A stretch of DNA of 64,000 nt from Antarctobacter aquimaris (GCF_900184945.1 NZ_FXYF01000003.1:372001-436000); one strand, 5' to 3'. Shown: positions 35,125-43,398, numbered from the stretch's first letter. Numbers and translations: made by a program. The notes: generated by a model not told the origin, from the letters alone.

Positions 35125-35190
35125 GAAAGCCCTATGCAAAGGGCTTTCAAGCGCTTTCGAAAGCGCTTGAAGGCGCTTCGAAGCGCCTTC
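35125..35190. repeat. Three abutting palindromes between gshA and the gamma-glutamyltransferase gene
   Basis: First, GAAAGCCC (35125-35132) pairs with GGGCTTTC (35141-35148). Second, 35148-35169 is a perfect 22-bp palindrome (left half CAAGCGCTTTC). Third, 35169-35190 is another perfect 22-bp palindrome (left half GAAGGCGCTTC). Adjacent palindromes share one base. They fill the gap between convergent genes and may be a bidirectional terminator or a protein-binding cluster. Confidence 0.85.
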
Positions 35191-35218
35191 CCCGCGCGGC
35201 GCCTGAGGTCGCGCCCCG

Positions 35219-36799
35219 TCAGTAGCCGATCGCGCAGCCGTCCTTGCGCGGATCGGACGCGCCTTCCAGCACGCCGTTCTCGTGGATCAGGATCGCCTGT
35301 GCGCCGCCGATCGGCGTTTCCGGCACGACAATGTCATGCCCGCGTTCGGCGAGGTCGGCAAAGACCTGCTCGGCATAGCCGCGTTCCAGCTTCAGCTTGC
35401 CGGCCTCTGCAAAGCTGCGCGGCGCGTCCAGCGCGGCCTGCGGATCCATCCCGAAATCCACCATGTTGGTCAGCACCCGCGCGTGGCCGTTGGGCTGGTA
35501 CTGCCCGCCCATCACGCCGAAGGGCATGGTCACGCGGCCGCGCTCGGTCAGGATCGCCGGGATGATCGTGTGCATCGGGCGCTTGCCGCCCGCCAGTTCG
35601 TTGGGGTGACCCTCGATGAGGTTGAAGCCGGCGCCGCGGTTCTGCAGCAGGATGCCGAACCTGTCCGAGGCGATACCCGAGCCGAAGTCGTTGAAGATCG
35701 AGTAGATCAGCGACACAACCATGCGGTCGCGGTCGACCACGGTGATGTAGATCGTTTCGCGGTGGACCTCCTCGGACAGCTTCGCAGGCGCGGCCATCGC
35801 CCGTTTCGGATCGATCAGCGCGGCGAGACGCGCGGCGGTCTCGGGGCTTTGCAGGTGGTCCAGCCGCGTCATGTGATCGACATCGGCAAGAAAACGGTTG
35901 CGCGCGTCGTAGGCCAGCTTGGCGGCCTCGGCCTCGACATGCGCGCGGTCGGCGCCGAAGGGCTCCATGGCGGCCAGGTCGAAATGCGACAGGATGTTGA
36001 GCAGGAGGTGCGCCGTCACCCCCTGGCCGTTCGGCGGATGCTCCAGCAGATCGCGCCCCTTGTAACTGCCAGCGATCGGCGTGCCGATCGTCGTGGCGGT
36101 GGCGGCGAAATCGTCGGGGGTGTGCAGGCCGCCCATCGCGGTGAGGGCGGCGCAGATGTCCTCGGCGACCTCGCCGGTGTAAAACGCATCGCGGCCCTGC
36201 TGTGCGATGCGCCGCAGAACCTCGGCCTGGCCGGGCTGGCGAAATATGTCACCGGTCCTCGGGATGGCGCCATCGACCAGGAAGTGCCGCCGCGCTGCGT
36301 CGCCTTGCAATTCGTCCGCGTGTCCGGCCCAGTCGAAGGCCACGCGTGGGGCGACGGGAATTCCTTCGTCCATGTAGCGGATCGCCGGGTCCAGGCTGTC
36401 GGCAAGGCCCAGCCGGCCCCAACGTTCCGACATCGTGCAGAAGGCATCGACCGCGCCGGGCACGGTCACCGCGTGGGCGCTCTTGCGGGGGATGGTGTCA
36501 TGGCCCTCGGCCCGCAGCGCGGCGGCACTGGCGGCGCTGGGTGCGCGGCCCGAGCCGTTGACGGCGATCACCTCGTCGCCGCCGGCGGGGGAGACCAGCG
36601 CAAAGAGGTCACCGCCCAGCCCGGTCATCGCCGGTTCGGCCAGGCCCAAGATCACCGCACCCGCGATCGCGGCGTCCATCGCGTTGCCGCCGTGCCGCAG
36701 GATGTCGACGGCGGCCTGCGCGGCCAGCGGATGCGACGTGGCGCACATGCCGTTCAGCGTCAGCACGGCCGACCGACCGGGTTTGTGAAAATCGCGCAT
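35219..36799 (-). CDS. Gamma-glutamyltransferase family protein
   Basis: The 526-residue Ntn-hydrolase starts at ATG 36799 (MRDFHKPGRSAVLTLNGMCA). It has 'ATSHPLAAQAAVDILRHGGN', 'LAEPAMTGLGGDLFALV' and the autoprocessing region 'ETIYITVVDRDRMVVSLIYS' near residue 355, where the first Thr aligns with the nucleophile of the TTHYSVVD motif of classical enzymes; the His and Tyr of that motif are replaced. No signal peptide is visible, so it may act in the cytoplasm as an acylase or glutathione hydrolase relative (YwrD type). An open frame continues upstream to 37582 through repeats, but its composition is not protein-like. Confidence 0.88.
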   Translation of the reverse strand: MRDFHKPGRSAVLTLNGMCATSHPLAAQAAVDILRHGGNAMDAAIAGAVILGLAEPAMTGLGGDLFALVSPAGGDEVIAVNGSGRAPSAASAAALRAEGHDTIPRKSAHAVTVPGAVDAFCTMSERWGRLGLADSLDPAIRYMDEGIPVAPRVAFDWAGHADELQGDAARRHFLVDGAIPRTGDIFRQPGQAEVLRRIAQQGRDAFYTGEVAEDICAALTAMGGLHTPDDFAATATTIGTPIAGSYKGRDLLEHPPNGQGVTAHLLLNILSHFDLAAMEPFGADRAHVEAEAAKLAYDARNRFLADVDHMTRLDHLQSPETAARLAALIDPKRAMAAPAKLSEEVHRETIYITVVDRDRMVVSLIYSIFNDFGSGIASDRFGILLQNRGAGFNLIEGHPNELAGGKRPMHTIIPAILTERGRVTMPFGVMGGQYQPNGHARVLTNMVDFGMDPQAALDAPRSFAEAGKLKLERGYAEQVFADLAERGHDIVVPETPIGGAQAILIHENGVLEGASDPRKDGCAIGY

Positions 36800-37681
36800 C
36801 GGTTCCGCTGCTCCCTCTTTGCGTGCGCCGGAGCATAAACCGCGGCGGGCCGAGGTCAATCGGCCCGAATCGGGCGGGAATGTGGGGGGACAAGTCCTCG
36901 ACGCCGCGCTCTGGGTGGGGGCTGAAGTCGCGCGGCGCCGAGGGAAGCCATATGCAGCTACAGGTCCAAGGATGCCCGCGACTGCGGGCGGAAATGTGAA
37001 GCCGAGGCGGAGATCTCGTGGCACGCGCCGCCGTGCTGGACGGCACAAGCCGCCGCAGACGCGGCACAGGATCAGTTGGCGATGTTTGGGGGGATAAGTC
37101 CTCGACGCCGCGCTCTGGGTGGGGGCTGAATTCACGCGGCGCCGAGGGAAGCCATATGCAGCTACAGGTCCAAGGATGCCCGCGAATCCGGGCGGAAATG
37201 TGAAGCTGAGGCGGTGATCTCGTGGCATGTGCCCCCGCGCCGGACCGGCGCATGCCGACTCGGGCCGGGCGCGGGGGCGCGCGGGGTCGGTTGGCGATAT
37301 TTTGGGGGGTAAGGTCCTCGACGCCGCGCGCTGGGTGGGGGCTGAAATCGCGCGGCGCCGAGGGAAGCCATATGCAGCTACAGGTTCAAGGATGCCCGCG
37401 AATCCGGGCAGCAATTTGTTCCTGCCGGGGCGATTTGAGGTCCGGCCACGGTCTTGGCGGCGCTGACGGCGCGAAGATCGGCGTCGCGCAGAGGACCCGG
37501 GCGCGGCACGAGGCCGGGCCTTTGGAGACGGCGGATGTGCGGCCGACAAGGCAGGCGGGCGGCCAAAACTGTGGCGGGGCAATTTCTGGAGGGCTGGCGG
37601 GTGGCGCGCATCGGCGCGCCAGGGCGGCGGGCCAGGGGGCCGGGCGAAGGCGGTATCGCCTCCTGCGCCGACTGGCGGAGG
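36800..37681. other. 882-base non-coding region holding a long tandem repeat
   Basis: No credible gene lies between the gamma-glutamyltransferase start and the RsbW-like stop. The first 600 bases are dominated by the three-copy repeat listed at 36884-37410. The last 270 bases (37411-37681) are GC-rich without a recognised motif. Open frames here have repetitive Arg/Pro/Ala composition and no family signature. Confidence 0.75.
36884..37410. repeat. Three-copy imperfect tandem repeat with periods of 204 and 216 bp
   Basis: Copies start at 36884, 37088 and 37304, each opening with GGGGGG then A/T and (A/C)AAGTCCTCGACGCCGCG or a close variant, CTGGGTGGGGGCTGAA, GGCGCCGAGGGAAGCCATAT and GCAGCTACAGGT(C/T)CAAGGAT. 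The first ~125 bases are the most conserved; the last ~80 bases drift, and copy 3 breaks off near 37410. Both periods are multiples of three, so one minus-strand frame stays open across all copies. No transposase or known element is attached. Confidence 0.9.
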
Positions 37682-38146
37682 TCAGCCCCCGCAGGCGCCG
37701 TGCAGCGGGAGCGTCAGGGTGAGTTGGTTGCTCGCCCCGTCGTGGCGGTACTCCAGCCGTTCCGACAGCGACCGGATCAGGAACCAGCCAAAGCCGCCTT
37801 CGGGCAGGTCTTCCTGCGCGACGTCCAGCGAGGCGCGCTCACCGTCCGGCAGCGTCCCATCCGGCATCGGCAGGCCGAAATCGGTGAAGCTGACCGTCAA
37901 CCGGTCCGGCTGGAACTTCAGCCGCAGGCGGATTTCGCCGCCCGCACGGTCCTGGTAGGCGTGTTCGACGATGTTGTTGAGGACTTCGGCGACGACCAGT
38001 TCCCAGCTGCATTCCGGCGGTGGCAGAACGGCCTCGTCGGCCAGCAGGTCGCGGATTCCGACCAGCGTGGCGCTCACGTCTTCCTGCGTGCTGTCAATTT
38101 CGCAGGCCACCAGGAAGGTGCCGTCGTCCAGCCGCTCGGCTCGCAT
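37682..38146 (-). CDS. RsbW-like anti-sigma factor / HATPase domain protein
   Basis: A 154-residue GHKL ATPase. The N box is 'WELVVAEVLNNIVEHAYQD' (E-x-x-N-N-x-x-x-H-A, about residues 48-66). The G1-like box is 'FTDFGLPMPDG', and 'EGGFGWFLIRSLSERLEYR' is the second ATP-lid region. This is the RsbW/SpoIIAB-type serine kinase family that phosphorylates an antagonist STAS protein and often sequesters a sigma factor. The STAS partner gene lies 20 bases upstream on the same strand. No sigma factor or PP2C phosphatase is adjacent, so the target is unknown. Confidence 0.87.
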   Translation of the reverse strand: MRAERLDDGTFLVACEIDSTQEDVSATLVGIRDLLADEAVLPPPECSWELVVAEVLNNIVEHAYQDRAGGEIRLRLKFQPDRLTVSFTDFGLPMPDGTLPDGERASLDVAQEDLPEGGFGWFLIRSLSERLEYRHDGASNQLTLTLPLHGACGG

Positions 38147-38166
38147 CGGGTCTGCTCCCTCGCTGG

Positions 38167-38502
38167 TCAGGCGCTGGTGGCGGCCGCGGACTCGGCGGAT
38201 TGGTGAATCGCAAAGATCGAATCCATCCGGGTCATCCGGAACACCTTGTCCACCGCGGGCGTCAGGCCGGCAAGCTCCAGCTTGCCCCCCTTGGGCATCA
38301 GCTTCATCGCGGCGACGATGGCGCCCAGCCCGCTGGAATCGATGAAGTCGACCTTGTGCAGGTCCAGCACGTAGCGCGGCCGCTCCCCGCCCAGGACCTC
38401 GCGCATGCGGTCCTTGAACTGGATGGCGACCGCGGCGTCGATCCGGCTGGCATCGACGGTGATGATCTCGACGTTGCTCTGCATATGGGTGGTCAGTTGC
38501 AT
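38167..38502 (-). CDS. STAS-domain anti-anti-sigma factor, RsbV-like
   Basis: A 111-residue STAS protein; ATG 38502 follows AGAGG and is preferred to a longer frame. The conserved phosphorylation motif is 'VDFIDSSGLGAIVAAMKLM' (DSSG, residues 55-58), followed by 'KLELAGLTPAVDKVFRMTRM'. In the classical switch the partner kinase phosphorylates this serine and so loses its grip on the antagonist. The gene is first of the pair with the HATPase gene downstream. An alanine-rich tail (SAESAAATSA) ends the protein. Confidence 0.9.
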   Translation of the reverse strand: MQLTTHMQSNVEIITVDASRIDAAVAIQFKDRMREVLGGERPRYVLDLHKVDFIDSSGLGAIVAAMKLMPKGGKLELAGLTPAVDKVFRMTRMDSIFAIHQSAESAAATSA

Positions 38503-38591
38503 GCGGGCCTCTTGCTCTCGAATGGGATGGACCCTAGACGCCAATCCTTACCATTCGGTATGCATGTCCCGACACAGGGGAAGGAGCAGCC

Positions 38592-39764
38592 ATGGAAAAG
38601 GTCGTGATCACGGGGGCGGCGCGCACGCCCATGGGCGGGTTCCAGGGCGTCTTTGCCGATTGCCCGGCCAGCGTGCTGGGCGGCGAGGCGATCCGCACAG
38701 CGCTGTCGCAGGCGGGGCGCCCGCAGGTCGATGAGCTGCTGATGGGCTGTGTGCTGCCAGCGGGGCAGGGCCAGGCGCCGGCGCGGCAGGCGGGCTTTGC
38801 CGCCGGGCTGGGCCAGGACGTGCCGGCCACCACCATCAACAAGATGTGCGGATCGGGGATGAAGGCGGCGATGATGGCCTGGGACCGGCTGGCGCTGGGC
38901 GAGGCCACGACCATCGTCGCCGGCGGCATGGAGTCGATGACCCAGGCGCCCTACATGCTGCCCAAGATGCGCGGCGGGGCGCGAATCGGCCACCAGCAGG
39001 TGGTCGACCACATGTTCCTCGACGGGCTGGAAGACGCCTATGACAAGAGCCGCCTGATGGGCACCTTCGCCGAGGATTGCGCCGCGGCGTTCCAGTTCAC
39101 CCGCGAGGCGCAGGACCAATACGCGCTGGCCTCACTGGACAACGCGCTGGAGGCGGAGCGCAACGGCGCCTTTGACAACGAGATCACGCCGGTCCGGCTG
39201 CACGCCCGCACCGGCGAGGAGCTGATCACCCGCGACGAACAGCCCGGCAAGGCGCGCCCGGAAAAGATCCCGATGCTGAAGCCGGCATTCCGCAAGGACG
39301 GCACGGTGACGGCGGCCAATTCCTCGTCGATCTCGGACGGGGCGGCGGCGCTGGTCCTGTCCACTTTCGATGCCGCCATCACCTTGGGTGCGGTGCCGCG
39401 GGCGCGGGTGCTGGGCCACGCCAGCCACGCGCAGGCGCCCAAGGATTTTCCCACCGCGCCGGTCCCGGCCGCGCGCAAGCTGCTGGAACGGATCGGCTGG
39501 CGCAAGAACGACGTCGACCTGTGGGAGGTCAACGAGGCCTTTGCCGTGGTGCCCATGGCCTTCATGAAGGAGATGGGCCTGCCGCGCGACATCGTGAACG
39601 TCAACGGGGGCGCCTGCGCGCTTGGCCATCCGATCGGCGCCTCGGGCGCGCGGATCATCGTCACCCTGCTGAACGCGTTGGAAAAGCGCGGATTGAAGCG
39701 CGGCGTGGCGGCAATCTGCATCGGCGGTGGCGAGGGGACTGCCATCGCCATCCAGCGGATGTGA
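38592..39764 (+). CDS. Acetyl-CoA C-acyltransferase (thiolase)
   Basis: The 390-residue thiolase has all catalytic parts: 'INKMCGSGMKAAMMAWD' with the nucleophilic Cys near residue 87, 'EVNEAFAVVPMAFMKE' with the active His region near 315, 'NVNGGACALGHPIGASGARI' near 345, and 'CIGGGEGTAIAIQ' with the second Cys near 377. It forms or cleaves acetoacetyl-CoA or 3-ketoacyl-CoA. Whether it serves degradation or PHB synthesis is open. It diverges from the RsbV-like gene and precedes the XRE-cupin regulator by 124 bases. Confidence 0.93.
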   Translation: MEKVVITGAARTPMGGFQGVFADCPASVLGGEAIRTALSQAGRPQVDELLMGCVLPAGQGQAPARQAGFAAGLGQDVPATTINKMCGSGMKAAMMAWDRLALGEATTIVAGGMESMTQAPYMLPKMRGGARIGHQQVVDHMFLDGLEDAYDKSRLMGTFAEDCAAAFQFTREAQDQYALASLDNALEAERNGAFDNEITPVRLHARTGEELITRDEQPGKARPEKIPMLKPAFRKDGTVTAANSSSISDGAAALVLSTFDAAITLGAVPRARVLGHASHAQAPKDFPTAPVPAARKLLERIGWRKNDVDLWEVNEAFAVVPMAFMKEMGLPRDIVNVNGGACALGHPIGASGARIIVTLLNALEKRGLKRGVAAICIGGGEGTAIAIQRM

Positions 39765-39816
39765 CGGCGGTCTCGGCGCGGCCCGTGCCGATGTGCGCGG
39801 CTTGACTCATGGGCGG

Positions 39817-39839
39817 TGAAAATTCCCTTGGAATTTTCA
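39817..39839 (+). promoter_or_regulatory. Inverted repeat, candidate operator 1 upstream of the XRE-cupin regulator
   Basis: TGAAAATTC (39817-39825) and GAATTTTCA (39831-39839) form a perfect 9-bp inverted repeat around 5 bases, strikingly AT-rich for this genome. It lies 49 bases ahead of the regulator start and shares the half-site TGAAA(A)TT with the second repeat. Confidence 0.6.
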
Positions 39840-39853
39840 TTTCCTCGTGTCAG

Positions 39854-39880
39854 CGTGAAATTCAGTCAGGAAATTTCACG
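39854..39880 (+). promoter_or_regulatory. Inverted repeat, candidate operator 2 overlapping the translation start region
   Basis: CGTGAAATT (39854-39862) and AATTTCACG (39872-39880) form a perfect 9-bp inverted repeat around 9 bases. It ends eight bases before the regulator's ATG, where the ribosome site or promoter should be, so binding would be expected to repress. The half-site resembles that of 39817-39839. Confidence 0.6.
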
Positions 39881-39888
39881 ATTCGGCC

Positions 39889-40455
39889 ATGTCGCACCCA
39901 GGACCCTTGCCCAAGACGCTCGGCGCTGATCTTCGTGCGCTGCGCCGTGCGCGTGGGCTGACCTTGCAGCAGCTGGCCGACCGGCTGGGCCGCTCCGTCG
40001 GCTGGCTGAGCCAGGCCGAGCGTGACCTGTCTGCCCCCTCGATCACCGACCTGCGCCACCTGGCCTCGGCGCTGGATGTCTCGGTCTCGATGCTGGCGCG
40101 TCACGCGGGTGAGGGGCCCGAGGCCGGGCGCATCGTCCGGCACGCCACCCGCCGCCCGATCGGCCGCCGCATCCCCGGACTGGTCGAGGAACTGCTCTCA
40201 CCCGACCTGACCGACGATTTCGAGATGGTGCATTGCACCTTCGAGCCGCATTCCGAGATCGGTGAGACGGTCAGCCGGCCGACGCAGGAACTGGGATACC
40301 TCGTGTCCGGGCGGCTGGAGATCACCATCGCCGAGGCACGCTTTGCCATCACCCCCGGCGACAGCTTTCGCATCCGCGGCGAGCCGTTCCGCTGGGCCAA
40401 CCCGCACGACGAGGCGGCGGTTGCGATCTGGGTGATCGCGCCGCCGGTCTACTGA
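39889..40455 (+). CDS. XRE-family transcriptional regulator with cupin sensor domain
   Basis: The 188-residue protein has an N-terminal helix-turn-helix ('ALRRARGLTLQQLADRLGRS', residues about 14-33, then 'SVGWLSQAERDLSAPSITDL') and a C-terminal cupin barrel ('FEPHSEIGETVSRPTQELGY', 'GDSFRIRGEPFRWANPHDEA'). This HTH-cupin type usually represses nearby catabolic genes and senses a small ligand in the cupin. The downstream GFA and FAD-GcvT genes are plausible targets. Two AT-rich inverted repeats lie just upstream and suggest autoregulation. No ribosome site is visible before ATG 39889. Confidence 0.88.
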   Translation: MSHPGPLPKTLGADLRALRRARGLTLQQLADRLGRSVGWLSQAERDLSAPSITDLRHLASALDVSVSMLARHAGEGPEAGRIVRHATRRPIGRRIPGLVEELLSPDLTDDFEMVHCTFEPHSEIGETVSRPTQELGYLVSGRLEITIAEARFAITPGDSFRIRGEPFRWANPHDEAAVAIWVIAPPVY

Positions 40456-40488
40456 TGCCCGGCCGTCACCTGTGCCGCGCCGTCGGAC

Positions 40489-40520
40489 GCCTCCGGCGGG
40501 AGTATTTGAGCCAAGAAGAA
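40489..40520 (+). repeat. Dispersed gene-end element, copy 5 (short)
   Basis: Plus strand: GCCTCCGGCGGGAGTATTTG followed by AGCCAAGAAGAA. It lies 34 bases past the XRE-cupin stop codon and lacks the GGGGGC hairpin. Confidence 0.55.
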
Positions 40521-40555
40521 ACCGCAGGCGAGTCCTGCCACGTCGGGAGCGACCC

Positions 40556-40927
40556 ATGATCCGGGGCCAGTGTCTGTGCGGCGCCATCAGCTTTGCCACC
40601 GGGGCTGCGCCGAAGGGGGCGAGTGTCTGCCATTGTTCGCAATGCCGCCGCCAGTCGGGGCACCTTTGGGCCTCGGCCACGGTGCCGCGGCGGGCGCTGG
40701 AGATCGTCGGGCCGGTGCGCTGGTTCGACAGTTCGGACAAGGCGCAGCGCGGCTTCTGCCCGGTCTGCGGTAGCGTCCTGTTCTGGCGCGCGCAAGCCGG
40801 GGACACGATCAGCTTTGCCCTGGGGGCGCTGGACGCGCCGACCGGGCTGACGCTGGAAAAACACATCTTCACGGCCGAGCGGGGTGACTACTACGTCATC
40901 GCCGACGGCATTGCGCAATTCGACTGA
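40556..40927 (+). CDS. GFA-family zinc protein (glutathione-dependent formaldehyde-activating enzyme-like)
   Basis: The 123-residue protein has the full zinc-binding cysteine set of the GFA family: C6-L-C8, C25-H-C27-S-Q-C30, and C68-P-V-C71. Gfa from Paracoccus was reported to speed formation of S-hydroxymethylglutathione from formaldehyde; most homologues are uncharacterised. The gene lies 14 bases upstream of a methylamine-type dehydrogenase gene whose reaction can release formaldehyde, so the link is attractive but unproven. ATG 40556 is the first credible start. Confidence 0.85.
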   Translation: MIRGQCLCGAISFATGAAPKGASVCHCSQCRRQSGHLWASATVPRRALEIVGPVRWFDSSDKAQRGFCPVCGSVLFWRAQAGDTISFALGALDAPTGLTLEKHIFTAERGDYYVIADGIAQFD

Positions 40928-40941
40928 AGGGGAGGGCAGCC

Positions 40942-43398
40942 ATGTCCGAATTTCCGACACAGGCCCGCGTGGTCATCATCGGCGGGGGCGCGGTGGGCGT
41001 CTCCTGCGCCTACCACATCGCCAGGGCGGGCTGGGACGTCGTTGTCCTGGAAAAGAACGAGCTGACGGCCGGGTCGACCTGGCACGCCGCGGGCAACTGC
41101 CCTTCGTTCTCGACCTCCTGGGCGGTGATGAACCTGCAGCGCTATTCGCTGTTGCTGTACCGCAAGCTGGCGGACGAGGTCGACTACCCGATGAACTACC
41201 ATGTCACCGGGTCGATCCGGCTGGGCCACACGCGCGAGCGGGTGATGGAGTTCGAGCGCGCGCGGTCGATGGGCCGTTATCAGGGCATGGACCTGGAGAT
41301 GATGCAGGTCTCGGACCTCAAATCGCGCTATCCCTTTCTCGAGACGCATGACCTGGCCGGCGCACTCTACGACCCGGACGACGGCGACATCGACCCGGCG
41401 CAGCTGACCCAGGCGCTGGCCAAGGGCGCGCGCATGGCCGGGGCGCGGATCGAACGGTTCTGCGCCGTTACCGGCGTCAGCCGGGACAAGGGCGAATGGA
41501 TCGTCCACACCGCCAAGGGCGACATCCGCTGCGAAAAGGTGGTCAACGCCGCCGGCTACTATGCCCAGCGCGTCGGCGAGTGGTTCAAGCCCTACGGCGG
41601 CCGCACCGTGCCGATGGCGGTCATGTCGCACCAGTATTTCCTGACCGAGGAGATCCCCGCGCTGAAGGAATGGTCGCAGGACAACGGCAAGCTGCCGCTC
41701 TTGCGCGACGTCGACAGCAGCTATTACCTGCGGCAGGAGAAATTCGGCCTCAACCTTGGCCCCTACGAGCGCAACTGCAAGGCGCATTGGGTCACGCCCG
41801 ACGATCCGATGCCGGAGGACTTCAGCTTTCAGCTGTACCCGGACGACCTGGACCGGCTGGAGTGGTACATCGAGGACGCCATGGCCCGCGTGCCGCTGCT
41901 GGGCGAGGGCGGCGTGGGCCGCAACATCAACGGCCCGATCCCCTATGCCCCGGACGGCCTGCCGCTGATCGGCCCGATGCCCGGTGTGCCGAATGCCTAT
42001 GAGGCCTGCGTCTTTACCTTCGGCATCACCCAGGCGGGCGGCGCGGGCAAGGTGCTGGCCGAATGGGTGACCGAGGGACAGACCGAATGGGACATGTGGG
42101 CGGTCGATCCGCGCCGCTACACCGACTACACCGACCCGCAGTACTGCGTCGACAAGGCGATCGAGACCTACGGCCACGAATACGCCATGCATTTCCCGCA
42201 TCATTCCTGGCCCGCCGGGCGCGACCGCAAACTGTCGCCGGTGCATGACAGGGTGCTGGCGCTGGGCGGCGTCATGGGGGCCTACAACGGCTGGGAGCGC
42301 GCCAACTGGTACGCGCAGCCCGGCGACGACACCTCCGAGGAGGCGACCCAGACCTGGGAGCGCAACGGCCCCTGGGAGGCGCGCGTGCGCGAGGAATGTC
42401 AGGCGCTGCGCGACGCCGCCGGCATCCTCGACCTGCCGGGGTTCTCGCGGTTCCGCCTGAAGGGCGATGGCGCGGCGGAGTTCCTGCGCGGCCTCTGCAC
42501 CGGCGGCATCCCCAAGGTGGGGCGCATCGGCCTGCTGTATTTCGCCGATGATCGTGGCCGCATCGTCACCGAGATGTCGGCCATGCGACTGGGTGAGGAC
42601 GATTTCTTTCTCATCACGGCGGCCGTGGCGCAGTGGCATGACCGCGACTGGCTGACCGGGCACATGCCCGAGGGCGCGACGTTCAGCCTGACGGATGTCA
42701 CCAAAGAGTTCTCCTGCCAAATCCTGTCCGGCCCGAAATCGCGCGAGATCCTCGCCAGCCTCACCAATGCCGACCTCACCCAGCCCTGGCTGACCCACCA
42801 GTCGGCGCAGCTGGGCGGCATCTGGGTACAGCTGGTGCGGGTCTCCTTTGCCGGCGAATTGGGCTGGGAGATCCATTCCAAGGTGGCCGATACCGCGCAG
42901 GTGTTCGACCTGGTGATGCAGGCGGGCGTGCCGCACGGGCTGAAACCCTTCGGCATGTTCGCCCTCAACAGCCTGCGCATCGAAAAGGGCTATCGCGCGT
43001 GGAAGGGCGACTTGTCGACCGATTACACGATGCTGGAGGCGGGTCTCGACCGCTTTGTCAAGCTGGACAAGCCGCAGGACTTCCCCGGCAAGGCGGCGCT
43101 GGCCGCCGAAGCGCAGCAGGGCCCGAAGAAGCGCTTTGTCACCCTGGTCGTCGACGCGGGCACCGCCGATGCGCCCTACATGTCCACCCTCTGGCATGGT
43201 GACAGCATCGTGGGTGAGACCACCTCGGGCGCCTGGGGCCACCGGGTGAACGCCTCTGTCGCGCTGGGCATGGTCCGCGCCGACCTGGCCGAACCGGGAA
43301 CCGAGCTGAGCGTCGACATCTTCGGTGAGCGCCGCCGCGCCACGGTGCAGCCGGACGCGCCGCTGTGGGACCCGCGGAACGAAAGACTGAAGGCGTGA
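40942..43398 (+). CDS. FAD-dependent dehydrogenase-GcvT fusion (dimethylglycine/sarcosine dehydrogenase family), copy 1
   Basis: An 818-residue two-domain enzyme. The N-terminal flavoprotein half starts with 'RVVIIGGGAVGVSCAYHIAR' and 'ELTAGSTWHAAGNCPSFSTS'; the His in WHAAG is the covalent flavin site in characterised relatives. A linker (about 430-500) follows, then a C-terminal GcvT-like tetrahydrofolate-binding domain ('GILDLPGFSRFRLKGDGAAE', 'GELGWEIHSKVADTAQVF', 'SLRIEKGYRAWKGDLSTDYT'). Such enzymes oxidise N-methyl groups of dimethylglycine or sarcosine-like amines and pass the carbon to THF. Its stop overlaps the LysE-type gene start (GTGA). Confidence 0.88.
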   Translation: MSEFPTQARVVIIGGGAVGVSCAYHIARAGWDVVVLEKNELTAGSTWHAAGNCPSFSTSWAVMNLQRYSLLLYRKLADEVDYPMNYHVTGSIRLGHTRERVMEFERARSMGRYQGMDLEMMQVSDLKSRYPFLETHDLAGALYDPDDGDIDPAQLTQALAKGARMAGARIERFCAVTGVSRDKGEWIVHTAKGDIRCEKVVNAAGYYAQRVGEWFKPYGGRTVPMAVMSHQYFLTEEIPALKEWSQDNGKLPLLRDVDSSYYLRQEKFGLNLGPYERNCKAHWVTPDDPMPEDFSFQLYPDDLDRLEWYIEDAMARVPLLGEGGVGRNINGPIPYAPDGLPLIGPMPGVPNAYEACVFTFGITQAGGAGKVLAEWVTEGQTEWDMWAVDPRRYTDYTDPQYCVDKAIETYGHEYAMHFPHHSWPAGRDRKLSPVHDRVLALGGVMGAYNGWERANWYAQPGDDTSEEATQTWERNGPWEARVREECQALRDAAGILDLPGFSRFRLKGDGAAEFLRGLCTGGIPKVGRIGLLYFADDRGRIVTEMSAMRLGEDDFFLITAAVAQWHDRDWLTGHMPEGATFSLTDVTKEFSCQILSGPKSREILASLTNADLTQPWLTHQSAQLGGIWVQLVRVSFAGELGWEIHSKVADTAQVFDLVMQAGVPHGLKPFGMFALNSLRIEKGYRAWKGDLSTDYTMLEAGLDRFVKLDKPQDFPGKAALAAEAQQGPKKRFVTLVVDAGTADAPYMSTLWHGDSIVGETTSGAWGHRVNASVALGMVRADLAEPGTELSVDIFGERRRATVQPDAPLWDPRNERLKA

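Noticed and set aside
36884-37410. CRISPR array
   Set aside because: The units are over 200 bp, imperfect and few, with no short spacer-repeat alternation and no cas genes.
36800-37582. N-terminal extension of the gamma-glutamyltransferase through the repeats
   Set aside because: The extension has no ribosome site, no signal peptide and a repetitive Arg/Pro/Ala composition. The family start fits ATG 36799.
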